Assembly (NCBI RefSeq): GCF_000344805.1
Contig: NC_020453.1
Span: 2,108,001 to 2,172,000 of the forward strand
From: Bradyrhizobium oligotrophicum S58
Lineage (GTDB): Bacteria > Pseudomonadota > Alphaproteobacteria > Rhizobiales > Xanthobacteraceae
Direction of reading: 5' to 3'
DNA length: 64,000 nucleotides
Within the stretch, counting starts at the first letter, position 1. Every line of letters starts with the position of its first letter. This document shows positions 42,806 through 52,309 of the stretch, one piece after another. The notes under the pieces were generated by a model. That model searched no databases. It saw only the letters and a program-made list of their open reading frames with translations, and was not told the origin of the DNA. Made by a program: the position numbers and the translations under genes.

Positions 42806-43810
42806 CTATCGGGTGCGCGGCCCGGCGGCCTGTTGCTGGCCGAAAGCCGGCGCCTGCGTGAACGGCTGCTGTCCGAACGGATCGGGGAATGCCTGCTGTT
42901 GCTGCTGGGCGGCCACCTGCCGGGCCGCCCGTGCCCGCTCCGCGTAGCGCCGCTGCTTGGCCCGGCGCGCCGCGACCTGCTTCTCGCGAGCCTGACGCTT
43001 CTTGAGGATGCTCCGGCGCAGCTGGACGCTCGCCACCTTTACCGAGGCACGATGCTCGCTCGCGGCCGGCCGGTCCTGATGGGCCGGCTGTTCGGCCAGC
43101 GCGGCGAGCTTGGCCGCGATGGGATCGAGCACGGCTGCGATTGGCGCGGCCGCGGATGCGGGGAGGGCTGTCGGTGCCATCTTCGGATCGGCGCTCGCTA
43201 AAACCTGGGGAGCTGGCGTCGCTGCGGCCGGGACGACCGCAGCGACGATCGGTGCGGGCGGCGGGGCCAGTGCCGCGATCTCCGGGGAGGCATCCATCCG
43301 CGGCTTGTCGGATGCCTTTTCGACGGTCGCAGCGATCGCCTCGGCGACGGCCCGATCCGGCTTGGCGGTGTCGCTGCGCTCGGCTGGCGCCGCGACCGTC
43401 GGGGTTGGAATGGACGCCGCGGCCATGTCGACCGTTTCCGCCGGCAGCGATGGCGTCGGCAGGGCCGGCGCTTCGATGGCGGGCACCGGATCAACCTTTT
43501 CCGCGACCGGCGCACTGGCCGGCGGCTCGCTCGGCTGTTCGGCCGTCGTCGGAGCGGCATCGACCACGGTGGACGGCGGCGCGAGCGGCTGTGCCGGACT
43601 GGGCTCGACGCGCAGCACGGCCAGAACCGGCGTGGGTTCGGCCGGCGGCAGGAACGTGGTGAACCCCGACGCCTGAGTCGAGCGCCAGGACGAGTTGCTG
43701 GCGAACTGCTCATGGGCGGCGCGCAACAGCGCAGCAGCGCCCATGCCGAAGATGGTGAGAGAAATGGAGCAGACGATCGCGGCGACCAGAAAACGAAAGC
43801 CGGGAAGCAT
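42806..43810 (-). CDS. Membrane-anchored Pro/Ala-rich envelope protein
   Basis: 334 residues. One N-terminal membrane anchor (MLPGFRFLVAAIVCSISLTI, uncleaved in appearance) is followed by about 220 residues of Pro/Ala/Val-rich low-complexity sequence and a C-terminal basic, helical and Gln-rich part (RRAKQRRYAERARAARQ, then a five-Gln run and FGQQ repeats). It probably spans the periplasm like TonB- or FtsN-type proteins; the basic tail suggests binding to an acidic surface. No family assigned. GAGAG precedes ATG 43810. It is divergent from the L,D-transpeptidase gene. Confidence 0.65.
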   Translation of the reverse strand: MLPGFRFLVAAIVCSISLTIFGMGAAALLRAAHEQFASNSSWRSTQASGFTTFLPPAEPTPVLAVLRVEPSPAQPLAPPSTVVDAAPTTAEQPSEPPASAPVAEKVDPVPAIEAPALPTPSLPAETVDMAAASIPTPTVAAPAERSDTAKPDRAVAEAIAATVEKASDKPRMDASPEIAALAPPPAPIVAAVVPAAATPAPQVLASADPKMAPTALPASAAAPIAAVLDPIAAKLAALAEQPAHQDRPAASEHRASVKVASVQLRRSILKKRQAREKQVAARRAKQRRYAERARAARQVAAQQQQQAFPDPFGQQPFTQAPAFGQQQAAGPRTR

Positions 43811-44173
43811 TGACGGTAACTCTCGTCACGGCAGCGGGACTGCCGAGACCTTCGAGCCAGTAGGGAACGCGGTGATCACAGGGAATGGCCGCGTTCGCGA
43901 CGAGGCCGGCTTCTGCCGTGCATCGCGAATCAGGCTGAAGTCAGAATACCGGAAGTGTTCCCGCCCGCTCGGCAAATCGCGGCATTGATGCGGCCTCTGG
44001 CGGCTCCGTTGCACTTTTTCGGCGGCGTGAGACTTCCGTGCAACGACGGAGACATGATCACAAATTGCCGAAGTAGGACCGTCTTGGGCCGAATTGTCTT
44101 GAATGCGCCGCTATCTTCGGCCATTTGGCGGAGAGAAGGTCCCAATCGGCGGCTTGGGGATACTGCAAGGGCA
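43811..44173. other. Divergent intergenic region
   Basis: 363 bp between the envelope-protein gene and the L,D-transpeptidase gene. No repeat, RNA or extra gene seen. AT-richer sequence at about 44040-44110 could hold a promoter for the transpeptidase, but no box is clear. Confidence 0.4.
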
Positions 44174-45331
44174 ATGATGATCAGACAAATCCTGACGGTT
44201 TGCGCGGTCGCGGCAGCGGGCGCGGCGGCAACCCCGTTTGCTGTAGCACAGCAGGTCTATCAGACCGCACCTGGTGCGTATTCGCCTGCGCCGACGCCTT
44301 ACCCGGCCGACGCCCGCGGGCAGGGACCCGATTTCGATGCGCTCGACGACGAGGACGCGCCCGGTAATTCGGCTGCGCTGCCGCCGCCGGGCCCGGTACT
44401 GTCCCCGGATGATCCGCGTTATGGCCGCCCCGCCGGCGCCCCTGTTTATAGCGGCGCTCCGACCGGTCCGGTGATGTCCCCGGATGACCCGCGCTATGGC
44501 CGTCCGGCGGGTCCGCCCCCGGTGATCTATGCCGATCGTCCTGCGGCAGGTCAGCAGGCTTACGGCACCTATGGCAATGGCGCGCCCGGTGGCGACGCCG
44601 GTGCGCCGCGTCCGCCGGGGGCCGTGGGCGGTGCTCCGGCCGTCACGAGCGGCGTGCAGCCGTCCGCGGGGGATCGGCCGATGACGGTGGCTGCGCTGCC
44701 GCCGGAAGAGCAGCCGGATGCGACGCCGGCGCCGCTGCCGGCGAATCTGCGCCGCCAGGAGGTCGACTTCGTCACCAAGGAGCCGCCTGGCACGATCGTC
44801 GTCGATACGCCCAACACCTATCTCTATCTGGTGCTCGGGAACGGCCGTGCGATGCGCTACGGCGTCCGCGTCGGCCGCGAAGGTTTCACCTGGACGGGCG
44901 TGCAGAAGATCACCAAGAAGACCGAGTGGCCGGACTGGTATCCGCCGAGCGAGATGATCGAGCGCCAGCCCTATCTGCCGCGCTTCATGGCCGGTGGCCC
45001 CGGCAATCCGCTGGGCGCCCGCGCGATGTATCTCGGCTCGACCGTCTACCGCATCCATGGCACCAACCAGCCCTCGACGATCGGCAAGTTCGTGTCCTCA
45101 GGCTGCATCGGCATGCTGAACGACGACGTCTCGGACCTGTTCGATCGCGTCAAGGTCGGCACCCGCGTCGTCGTGATGCCGGGCGGAGCCGCTCCGGGCT
45201 CGGCCAAGAACATGGCGGCTGCGGCCGCCGGCCCGGCGGCTGGGCAGCCTCCGGTTCAGGCGCAGGCCACCGTTCCGGCCATCCAGCCGACCGCGGTGCA
45301 GCCGCTGCCACCGCCGGTGACCATCCGCTGA
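44174..45331 (+). CDS. L,D-transpeptidase (YkuD family)
   Basis: 385 residues. Signal peptide (cut near PFAVA), a Pro/Gly-rich linker of about 190 residues with two copies of LSPDDPRYGRPAG or MSPDDPRYGRPAG, then the YkuD domain (about 200-345) with YRIHGTNQP (His295) and SSGCIGM (Cys311). Such enzymes make 3-3 peptidoglycan crosslinks or attach proteins to peptidoglycan in the periplasm. The ErfK-like domain is followed by a Pro/Ala tail. The start could be either of the adjacent ATGs at 44174 and 44177. A strong terminator follows. Confidence 0.93.
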   Translation: MMIRQILTVCAVAAAGAAATPFAVAQQVYQTAPGAYSPAPTPYPADARGQGPDFDALDDEDAPGNSAALPPPGPVLSPDDPRYGRPAGAPVYSGAPTGPVMSPDDPRYGRPAGPPPVIYADRPAAGQQAYGTYGNGAPGGDAGAPRPPGAVGGAPAVTSGVQPSAGDRPMTVAALPPEEQPDATPAPLPANLRRQEVDFVTKEPPGTIVVDTPNTYLYLVLGNGRAMRYGVRVGREGFTWTGVQKITKKTEWPDWYPPSEMIERQPYLPRFMAGGPGNPLGARAMYLGSTVYRIHGTNQPSTIGKFVSSGCIGMLNDDVSDLFDRVKVGTRVVVMPGGAAPGSAKNMAAAAAGPAAGQPPVQAQATVPAIQPTAVQPLPPPVTIR

Positions 45332-45354
45332 GATAGTTTCGATCGACTGCGAAT

Positions 45355-45380
45355 CACCCTCCTTGCGGAGGGTGTTTTGC
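45355..45380 (+). terminator. Rho-independent terminator of the L,D-transpeptidase gene
   Basis: Perfect 8-bp stem CACCCTCC/GGAGGGTG with a TTGC tetraloop, followed by TTTTGCTTT. It starts 24 bp after the stop codon. The clearest intrinsic terminator in the window. Confidence 0.85.
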
Positions 45381-45407
45381 TTTCAGGATTGGCTTGCGAC
45401 GTCCAGA

Positions 45408-46370
45408 TCAGGTCAGCCGCCGCGGCGGCTCCGACCCGCCGAGCCAGGCTGCGATGCAATCGACCATCTGGCTGTAATGGGCCCGAAAGCTCTCCTCGGT
45501 GACGTAGCCGAGATGCGGCGTCAGCACGACGTTGTCGAGCCCGCGCAGCGGATGAGCGACCGGCAGCGGCTCCACAGCGAACACGTCGAGGGCGGCGGCG
45601 GCGATGCGCTTCTCCCGCAGCGCCTGCAGCAGTGCGGCCTCGTCGATGATCGGCGCGCGCGAGGTGTTGACGAGGTAGGCGGTCGGCTTCATTCGCGCGA
45701 TATCGGCGGCGCCGACCAGCCCGCGCGAGCGGTCGCTGAGCACGACATGGATGGTGATCACATCGGCGGTGGCGAACAGCTCGTCCTTGGTGGCGTAGCC
45801 GACACCGGCGTCCTTGCAGCGCTCCGGCGTCAGGTTGGGGCTCCAGGCGATCACGTTCATGCCGAATGCCTTGGCAAGCCCCGAGACCTTGGCGCCGAGC
45901 TTGCCGAGGCCGATGACGCCCAGCGTCTTGCCCTCGATCTCGATCCCACCCAGCGCCTGCCATGCCGCGCCGGCATGCATGCGGGCATTCTCCTGGCCGA
46001 TCCTTCGCGTCAGTTCCAGGATCAGGCCCATGGCGAGCGGCGCCGTCGGATCGCGGCCATACTGCGTCCCGCAAACCACGATGCCGCGCGCCTTGGCGGC
46101 CTCGGTATCGATCGCGGCATTGCGCATGCCCGAGGTGATCAGCAGCTTCAGCCGCGGCAGCCGTTCGATCAGCGAGCGGGGAAACGGCGTCCGTTCGCGC
46201 ATCGCGCAGACGATGTCGATGTCGGCCAGCGCGGCAGCCGCCGCATCCTCGCTGCCGAACGGATGTGTGAAGGCGGTCACATCCACTTTGTCCGCGAGCC
46301 GCGGCCAATCGGCCAGCGACAGCGCCGTGTCGTAATAATCGTCGAGGATTGCACAGCGCAGCCGCGTCAT
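45408..46370 (-). CDS. D-2-hydroxyacid dehydrogenase
   Basis: 320 residues. The NAD-binding motif is LGVIGLGKLGAKVSGLAKAFG (about 145-165). The catalytic triad regions are NTSRAPIIDEAALLQAL (Arg), ALDVFAVEPLPVAHPLRGL (Glu) and VLTPHLGYVTEES (His). It reduces a 2-keto acid or oxidises a D-2-hydroxy acid; SerA, glyoxylate reductase and similar activities are not separable by eye. ATG 46370 is taken as start since the 31 codons upstream do not match the family. Its 3' end faces the L,D-transpeptidase terminator. Confidence 0.9.
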   Translation of the reverse strand: MTRLRCAILDDYYDTALSLADWPRLADKVDVTAFTHPFGSEDAAAAALADIDIVCAMRERTPFPRSLIERLPRLKLLITSGMRNAAIDTEAAKARGIVVCGTQYGRDPTAPLAMGLILELTRRIGQENARMHAGAAWQALGGIEIEGKTLGVIGLGKLGAKVSGLAKAFGMNVIAWSPNLTPERCKDAGVGYATKDELFATADVITIHVVLSDRSRGLVGAADIARMKPTAYLVNTSRAPIIDEAALLQALREKRIAAAALDVFAVEPLPVAHPLRGLDNVVLTPHLGYVTEESFRAHYSQMVDCIAAWLGGSEPPRRLT

Positions 46371-46492
46371 CGATCGGGATCCATTCGGAGCAGGGAACAG
46401 CGACGCGCGAGGTCGCCCTGGTGAATGGATGTCATCGTTGCCTGCAAGGCGCGCGCTGCGCAAGCGCCCCGGCAGTGATCACCCGGCAGTGA

Positions 46493-46711
46493 TCAATCGA
46501 ACCTGGTCTTGAGCCGGAACGCGGCGTCTTGGCCGTATTTGGCCCGCCATGCCGGACCGGGTCCGCGCATGTAGTGCAGCTCCGGCCGATACGGATTGAA
46601 GGCGCGGGTGAGAAATTCGCGCCAAAGGCCCCGGATCTCGGCCAACAGACCGGAATGGTCGCGGCGTTCTGCTGCCGGCGCGGACAGGGAGACTGACGTA
46701 AAGGTTGCCAT
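46493..46711 (-). CDS. Hypothetical small protein, 72 aa
   Basis: Starts MATFTSVSLSAPAAERRDHS, then LLAEIRGLWREFLTRAFNPY and HYMRGPGPAWRAKYGQDAAF. It is a small soluble, basic protein with several aromatic residues and no known domain. GCGAGAG lies before ATG 46711. It is the same strand as the dehydrogenase gene downstream (122 bp). Moderate confidence because short. Confidence 0.45.
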   Translation of the reverse strand: MATFTSVSLSAPAAERRDHSGLLAEIRGLWREFLTRAFNPYRPELHYMRGPGPAWRAKYGQDAAFRLKTRFD

Positions 46712-47020
46712 GACGGGCTCTCGCTGTTGTCGGTTCGGCTTGTCGCCGCTTGGGCGCGCCGTTCTTGCGGGCCGAGACCGAGTGTCCCGCGAAATTAATT
46801 AAAAGATGGTTGCAATTGTCGTGACCAGCCGCACACATCGTGCGGGATCCGTAATCGTCCGTGGGGCTCCCGGGGGCCGACACCGGGACGATTCTGCCGC
46901 CAATTCGCCCGGCAATTGTCCCGGGCAAAGGCGGCCTCGCCGGTTGCCCTTTGGGGACCGCGCGGCTACATCAGCGGCAACCATTTTCCGAAAATTCCGG
47001 CAGATTCCAAGGGACACGCG
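46712..47020. other. Divergent intergenic region
   Basis: 309 bp between the 72-aa gene and ettA. No gene or repeat recognised. AT-richer sequence near 46795-46812 may contain a promoter. Confidence 0.35.
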
Positions 47021-48670
47021 ATGGCGCGCCAGTTCGTCTACTTCATGCAGGGTCTGTCCAAGACCTACCCGACCCGCAAGGTGCTGGATAACATCCATTT
47101 GTCGTTCTATCCGGACGCCAAGATCGGTGTGCTCGGCGTCAACGGCTCCGGTAAGTCGACCCTGCTCAAGATCATGGCCGGCCTCGACAAGGACTACACC
47201 GGCGAGGCCTGGGTCGCCGAGGGCGCCCGCGTCGGCTATCTCGAGCAGGAGCCGCAGCTCGATCCCAAGCTCACGGTGCGCGAGAACGTCATGCTCGGCG
47301 TCGCCAAGCAGAAGGCGATCCTGGATCGCTACAACGAGCTGGCGATGAACTACTCCGAGGAAACCGCCGACGAGATGACCAAGCTGCAGGACGAGATCGA
47401 GGCGCAGGGCCTGTGGGATCTCGACAGCAAGGTCGACCAGGCGATGGATGCGCTGCGCTGTCCTCCGGATGATTCCGACGTGGCGAAACTCTCCGGCGGT
47501 GAGCGTCGCCGCGTCGCCTTGTGCAAGCTGCTGCTCGACCAGCCCGAGCTGCTGCTGCTGGACGAACCGACCAACCATCTCGACGCTGAATCCGTGTCCT
47601 GGCTCGAAGGCCATCTGCGCAACTATCCCGGCGCGATCCTGATCGTCACCCACGACCGCTATTTCCTCGACAACGTCACCAGCTGGATCCTCGAGCTCGA
47701 TCGCGGCCGCGGCATTCCCTACGAAGGCAACTACTCGTCCTGGCTGCAGCAGAAGCAGAAGCGGCTCGAGCAGGAGGGCCGCGAGGACGCCGCGCATCAG
47801 CGCACGCTGGCGCGCGAGCAGGAGTGGATCGCGGCCTCGCCCAAGGCCCGCCAGGCCAAGTCCAAGGCGCGCTACCAGCGCTATGAAGACCTGCTGAAGA
47901 AGGCGAGCGAAAAGCAGACCCAGACCGCGCAGATCATCATTCCGGTCGCCGAGCGCCTCGGCCAGAACGTCGTCGATTTCGAAGGCCTGTCGAAGAGCTT
48001 CGGCGATCGTCTGCTGATCGACAACCTGACCTTCAAGCTGCCGCCGGGCGGCATCGTCGGCGTCATCGGCCCGAACGGCGCCGGCAAGACCACGCTATTC
48101 CGCATGATCACCGGGCAGGAGAAGCCGGACGCCGGCACCATCACGGTCGGCGAGACCGTCCATCTCGGCTATGTCGACCAGTCGCGCGATGCGCTCGACG
48201 GCAACAAGACCGTGTGGGAGGAGATCTCCGGCGGCAACGAGCTGATCCTGCTCGGCAAGAAGGAAGTGAACTCGCGCGGCTATTGCTCGTCGTTCAACTT
48301 CAAGGGCGCGGACCAGCAGAAGAAGGTCGGCGCGCTCTCGGGCGGTGAACGCAATCGCGTGCATCTCGCCAAGATGCTGAAGTCCGGATCCAACGTGCTG
48401 CTGCTCGACGAGCCGACCAACGATCTCGACGTCGACACGCTGCGCGCGCTCGAAGAGGCGCTGGAGGATTTCGCCGGCTGCGCCGTCATCATCAGCCATG
48501 ATCGCTGGTTCCTCGACCGTATCGCGACCCACATGCTGGCCTTCGAGGGCGACAGCCATGTCGAATGGTTCGAAGGCAACTTCCAGGACTACGAGAAGGA
48601 CAAGATGCGGCGGCTCGGCCAGGACAGCGTCATCCCGCACCGAGTCAAGTACAAGAAGCTGACGCGCTGA
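47021..48670 (+). CDS. ettA: Energy-dependent translational throttle protein (ABC-F)
   Basis: 549 residues: two ABC ATPase domains on one chain and no membrane segments, the ABC-F layout. Walker A sites are GVNGSGKST (39-47) and GPNGAGKTT (350-358); signatures are [12 protein letters not shown] (157 on) and [12 protein letters not shown]; Walker B plus Glu is [12 protein letters not shown] and [11 protein letters not shown]. The inter-domain linker (about 240-310) is the basic helical arm that reaches the ribosomal tRNA site. EttA gates elongation at the ribosomal E site according to ADP/ATP. A longer frame begins at 46916, but ATG 47021 gives the family's MARQFVY start. Confidence 0.95.
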   Translation: MARQFVYFMQGLSKTYPTRKVLDNIHLSFYPDAKIGVLGVNGSGKSTLLKIMAGLDKDYTGEAWVAEGARVGYLEQEPQLDPKLTVRENVMLGVAKQKAILDRYNELAMNYSEETADEMTKLQDEIEAQGLWDLDSKVDQAMDALRCPPDDSDVAKLSGGERRRVALCKLLLDQPELLLLDEPTNHLDAESVSWLEGHLRNYPGAILIVTHDRYFLDNVTSWILELDRGRGIPYEGNYSSWLQQKQKRLEQEGREDAAHQRTLAREQEWIAASPKARQAKSKARYQRYEDLLKKASEKQTQTAQIIIPVAERLGQNVVDFEGLSKSFGDRLLIDNLTFKLPPGGIVGVIGPNGAGKTTLFRMITGQEKPDAGTITVGETVHLGYVDQSRDALDGNKTVWEEISGGNELILLGKKEVNSRGYCSSFNFKGADQQKKVGALSGGERNRVHLAKMLKSGSNVLLLDEPTNDLDVDTLRALEEALEDFAGCAVIISHDRWFLDRIATHMLAFEGDSHVEWFEGNFQDYEKDKMRRLGQDSVIPHRVKYKKLTR

Positions 48671-48803
48671 GATGAGCCGGCGCGACGCGGTCCTTCCGAG
48701 ACAAAGCGTCGCGCCCAGGCTGCGGCCAGTTGTCGCTTCCGCTCACGTGCGGGCGACGTAGATAGTGCGCTCCGCCAATCCAATTCCCGCGAGCAACCCC
48801 CAG

Positions 48804-49391
48804 ATGTCCGTGACCTCCGACGCCCCCGTGCCGCCAAAGCAGCGCGTGGAGCTGCGCCCCATTCCGATGCTGATCTTCGGCTCGCGCTGGCTGCAGCTGC
48901 CGCTCTATGTCGGGTTGATCATCGCGCAGGGCGTTTATGTCGTGTTGTTCCTGAAGGAGCTCTGGCACCTGTTCGCCCACGCGTTCGACTTCTCCGAGCA
49001 GCAGATCATGCTCGCCGTGCTCGGCCTGATCGACGTCGTCATGATCTCGAACCTGCTCGTGATGGTGATCGTCGGCGGCTACGAGACCTTCGTGTCGCGG
49101 CTCAACCTGCAGGGCCATCCCGACGAGCCGGAATGGCTCAGCCATGTCAATGCCAGCGTGCTCAAGATCAAGCTGGCGATGGCGATCATCGGCATCTCGT
49201 CGATCCATCTGCTGCGGACGTTCATCGAAGCGGGCGCGCTCTCGTCCGGAAAGTCGAACTATACCGAGACCGGCGTGATGTGGCAGACCATCATCCACAC
49301 CGTGTTCATCCTCTCGGCGATCGGCATTGCCGTGGTCGACAAGCTGTCGAATGCCGCGATCGAAGAGGCGAAGCAGTCGGCGGGGCATTGA
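48804..49391 (+). CDS. UPF0114/TIGR00645 (YqhA-like) membrane protein
   Basis: 195 residues with about four membrane segments: [53 protein letters not shown] and [15 protein letters not shown]. The GYETFVSRL and HLL segments are the family signature. Function unknown. ATG 48804 is chosen. It lies downstream of ettA on the same strand after 133 bp, possibly under its own promoter. Confidence 0.87.
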   Translation: MSVTSDAPVPPKQRVELRPIPMLIFGSRWLQLPLYVGLIIAQGVYVVLFLKELWHLFAHAFDFSEQQIMLAVLGLIDVVMISNLLVMVIVGGYETFVSRLNLQGHPDEPEWLSHVNASVLKIKLAMAIIGISSIHLLRTFIEAGALSSGKSNYTETGVMWQTIIHTVFILSAIGIAVVDKLSNAAIEEAKQSAGH

Positions 49392-49449
49392 GGCGCCGGG
49401 ATATGGACTTGGCGTTCACGGGCCTTCCGGGATGTGCTACCATTCGGGA

Positions 49450-49650
49450 ATGACCGATATCGAGAACCTCGTGCTGGAGGATCTGCGCCATATCCGCGGC
49501 GCTCTGGATCATGTGCGAGACGATATCCGCGAGCTGAAGCCGCGGATCGGGAACCTCGAAAACCAGTACGCCAGCATGTCGAATCGGCTGGACAGGATGG
49601 ATCTCAGGATCGAGCATATCGAGCGGCGACTTGGTCTTCAGGATGCATAG
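49450..49650 (+). CDS. Small coiled-coil protein, 66 aa
   Basis: MTDIENLVLEDLRHIRGALD and onward, with clear heptads through NLENQYASMSNRLDRMDLRI to the end: one continuous coiled coil without signal peptide. Its stop codon overlaps the start of the lytic transglycosylase gene by 8 bp, so translation of the two is probably coupled. Similar short proteins are common in bradyrhizobia and have no known role. Confidence 0.65.
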   Translation: MTDIENLVLEDLRHIRGALDHVRDDIRELKPRIGNLENQYASMSNRLDRMDLRIEHIERRLGLQDA

Positions 49651-50890
49651 AACGGTGCCGCTCGCGATCCGTCGTTGTCTTTGCGTGTGTTTTCTGGCTG
49701 TCCTGTACCATCCCGGTCTGGCGGTTGCCGCCGATCCCGGATTCACGCAGTTCGTGGCCTCGCTCTGGCCCGAAGCCAAGGAGCAGGGCGTCTCACGCGC
49801 GACGTTCGAGACGGAGACGCGGGAGCTCGAGCCTGACTACAAGCTTCCCGACCTGCTGCTGCCGGGCCGCCCGGCGACAGGGGCCCCGGCCCAGGCCGAG
49901 TTCGTGCAGGTGCCGTCCGACTACGTCAAGGAAGCCTCGATTGCACGTCTTGCAGAGCACGGCCAGAAGCTGATCCAGCAATATCGTCCGGCGCTTGCCG
50001 AGATCGAACGCCGCTTCGGCGTTCCCGGTCCGATCGTGCTCGCGATCTGGGGCCGGGAAACCGATTTCGGCCGCTACGCGCTGCCCTATGACGCGCTGCG
50101 CGTGCTGGCGACACAGGCCTATGTCGGCCGGCGCAAGGACCAATACCGCATCGAGTTCATCATGGCGCTGAAGATGCTGAGCGACGGCGTGGTCTCCCGG
50201 CGCGATCTGCGCGCATCATGGGGCGGCGCGGTCGGCCTGACGCAGTTCCTGCCGTCGGAGTACTACAAGCACGGCGTCGATCTCGATGGCGACGGCAAGG
50301 TCGATCTCTGGCGCTCCGTGCCGGATGCGCTGGCATCGGCGGCACAGCAGCTCGCCAACAAGGGATGGCAGAGCGGGGTGCGCTGGGCCTACGAGGTCAA
50401 GCCGCCGGCCAATGTCGACTGCACGATGGGCGTGCCTGAGGTGAAGAAGCCGATCCGCGAGTGGCTGCGCGCCGGCTTCGTTCCGGTGCGTGGCCAGCGC
50501 CTGAGCGCAGCCGAGCAGCAGCAGGCGGCATCGCTGCTTCAGCCTGAGGGAATCTATGGCCCGGCTTTTCTGACGACGGCGAACTACTTCGTCATCAAGG
50601 AATACAATTTCTCCGACCTCTACGTGCTGTTCGTCGGCCATCTCGCGGATCGCATGACGAGCCCGGCCGCGTTCGCGACACCATGGTCGGCCTCGAAGCA
50701 GCTTCGGAGCAAGGACGTCGAGGCGATGCAAGGCGGCCTGACGCGGCTTGGCCTCTATGGCGACAAGCTGGACGGCAAAGCCGGCATGCAGACCCGCGCC
50801 GCGCTTGGCGCCTTTCAGAAGAAGGCGGGCTTGAAGGTCGATTGCTGGCCGAGCGAATCGGTGCTGCAGGCGATCGACGCCGCGCACTGA
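49643..50890 (+). CDS. Lytic murein transglycosylase (MltB type) with PG-binding domain
   Basis: 415 residues. Signal peptide (about 1-29, ending LAVAA), an SLT_2 catalytic domain with AIWGRETDFGRYALPYDALR (Glu139) and WGGAVGLTQFLPSEYYKHGVD, and a C-terminal peptidoglycan-binding domain (about 345-412: MQGGLTRLGLYGDKLDGKAG). It cleaves the glycan strand in the periplasm with formation of anhydro ends. ATG 49643 lies inside the last codons of the coiled-coil gene. It ends before a strong hairpin at 50923. Confidence 0.92.
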   Translation: MHRTVPLAIRRCLCVCFLAVLYHPGLAVAADPGFTQFVASLWPEAKEQGVSRATFETETRELEPDYKLPDLLLPGRPATGAPAQAEFVQVPSDYVKEASIARLAEHGQKLIQQYRPALAEIERRFGVPGPIVLAIWGRETDFGRYALPYDALRVLATQAYVGRRKDQYRIEFIMALKMLSDGVVSRRDLRASWGGAVGLTQFLPSEYYKHGVDLDGDGKVDLWRSVPDALASAAQQLANKGWQSGVRWAYEVKPPANVDCTMGVPEVKKPIREWLRAGFVPVRGQRLSAAEQQQAASLLQPEGIYGPAFLTTANYFVIKEYNFSDLYVLFVGHLADRMTSPAAFATPWSASKQLRSKDVEAMQGGLTRLGLYGDKLDGKAGMQTRAALGAFQKKAGLKVDCWPSESVLQAIDAAH

Positions 50891-50922
50891 GCGGGCGCTC
50901 CGGCTGCCCGGACGCGGGCAGC

Positions 50923-50948
50923 AAAAAGCCCGGCCGCGGGGCCGGGCT
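50923..50948. terminator. Bidirectional intrinsic terminator
   Basis: 9-bp stem AGCCCGGCC/GGCCGGGCT with a 4-base loop. On the minus strand it is followed by TTTTTGC, the classical form for the small secreted protein gene at 50975; on the plus strand by GTTCGCTT. It separates two convergent genes. Confidence 0.75.
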
Positions 50949-50974
50949 GTTCGCTTCGAGATCGATCGTCTGGA

Positions 50975-51256
50975 TCAGTAGCAGACGCGGACTGGGCGGC
51001 TCACCCAGCCATAACCGTCCCAATAGCGCTCACGGCGCCACACGCACGGCGGCGGGCCCGGGGGCGGAGCTTCGACATAGACCGGGCCGCCATAGGCCGG
51101 ACGGCTGGACGCAATCGCGCCGCCGATCAGGGCACCGCCGATCAGACCGGCGGCAACGCCCGCGCCAACGTCGCCAGCCTTCGCAGCCGGTGCGGTCACG
51201 CTCAGCGAACCGGCGATTGTCGCAACCGCGAGCACCGCGGTCAGGATCTTCTTCAT
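50975..51256 (-). CDS. Small secreted protein with Gly-zipper and WDGYGW motif
   Basis: 93 residues. Signal peptide MKKILTAVLAVATIAGSLSV to about AKAG, then a glycine-zipper stretch VGAGVAAGLIGGALIGGAIA, a Pro-rich linker, and PCVWRRERYWDGYGWVSRPV ending in RVCY. Paralogous to the protein at 51472: both have the zipper and the Cys-bracketed C-terminus. GAGGAG precedes the start. Probably outer-membrane or periplasmic; function unknown. Confidence 0.8.
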   Translation of the reverse strand: MKKILTAVLAVATIAGSLSVTAPAAKAGDVGAGVAAGLIGGALIGGAIASSRPAYGGPVYVEAPPPGPPPCVWRRERYWDGYGWVSRPVRVCY

Positions 51257-51471
51257 GTTCCGAGATCTCCTCGAGGAGCGCCCAAGCAGGCGCCGGTTGG
51301 TGATTCACGCACGATCAGGGGCCGTCAGCATCGTGAGAAAACACGACAATCCGTCAACCCTTCGTAAACTCTGTCCGACCTGATGCGACCGAAAAACGGT
51401 TTTTTCTGGCCACGTCAGCCGCCGTTTTTGGAATTCCGGTGCAAGGTCATGGAATTAATGAAGGTGAACGA

Positions 51472-51810
51472 TTACTCGCACACGCGCACGCGGCGGATCC
51501 GCCAGCCATAGCCGTCCCAGAAGCGCTGACGCTGCACGTAGCAGGCATAGCCGGGGTCGGCGACATAGGCCGGGCCACCGTAATCGGAGTAGCCGGGTCC
51601 ATAGCCGTAGCCCGGAGAGTAGGAATAGCCGGGTCCGTAGTAATAGGGGTTGCTGCCCGCGGCGATGGCGCCACCAATGAGAGCACCTCCGAGCAGACCG
51701 GCGGCGACGCCGGCGGCAACACGACCACCGCGTGCTTCCGCCGGGGCGGGAGCCAGCGCTGCGGTCGACAGCGTGGCGACGGCGGCCAGGGCCGCAAGAG
51801 TCTTCTTCAT
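51472..51810 (-). CDS. Small secreted protein, paralogue of the 93-aa protein
   Basis: 112 residues. Signal peptide MKKTLAALAAVATLSTAALA to about AEA, the same zipper VAAGVAAGLLGGALIGGAIA, a Tyr/Gly/Pro-rich repeat (YYYGPGYSYSPGYGYGPGYS) and a C-terminus CYVQRQRFWDGYGWRIRRVR ending in VCE. GAGAGAGG lies before ATG 51810. The neighbour at 50975 is a shorter version lacking the Tyr-rich insert, so local duplication is likely; each has its own ribosome-binding site and a 215-bp gap lies between. Confidence 0.82.
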   Translation of the reverse strand: MKKTLAALAAVATLSTAALAPAPAEARGGRVAAGVAAGLLGGALIGGAIAAGSNPYYYGPGYSYSPGYGYGPGYSDYGGPAYVADPGYACYVQRQRFWDGYGWRIRRVRVCE

Positions 51811-51977
51811 GACCTTACCTCTCTCACTGCAGGTCGGCAGATGGCGCATCAATCGATGCGACAGGTTCCCATATCCCGCTTGAATGATCAATGAACGGGC
51901 TCGTCCCATTGGACGACCCATCTCTAGGATACGTTCAATGTTGCATCGCACAAAAGTGACGTGGGGATGAGCCGGCC

Positions 51978-52250
51978 ATGAGCAGCACGATGGCGGTTGC
52001 GGTGGCCGTAGGACTGACCTCCGCACTCTGCTACGCGCTGCTGGTATGGGCGGACCGCAGGCAGAGCCGCCGGCGCGTGTCGTCGGATGGTGGCAGCATG
52101 GACACCAGCAGCGCGTCCGGCGACGGTCAGGGGTTTGGTCTCGCGAGTTGGTTTTCAAATACCACCACCGATGTCATGGGGAACCCGATGGATAGCGGGA
52201 GCGACAGCGGTGGTGACGGAGGGGGAGGCGACGGGGGCGGCGGCGACTGA
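51978..52250 (+). CDS. Small membrane protein with Gly/Asp/Ser tail, 90 aa
   Basis: One N-terminal membrane segment (MAVAVAVGLTSALCYALLVW), an RRQSRRR stop-transfer signal, and a tail SGSDSGGDGGGGDGGGGD that is almost only Gly, Asp and Ser. Such tails are common in short rhizobial proteins of unknown role. Coding potential is moderate. There is no partner gene. Confidence 0.5.
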   Translation: MSSTMAVAVAVGLTSALCYALLVWADRRQSRRRVSSDGGSMDTSSASGDGQGFGLASWFSNTTTDVMGNPMDSGSDSGGDGGGGDGGGGD

Positions 52251-52309
52251 GCTGCTGTTCGATCGTCGTCGTTGTTTGGTGGCGACTTTGATCTGCCACA
52301 ACGTCTCAT

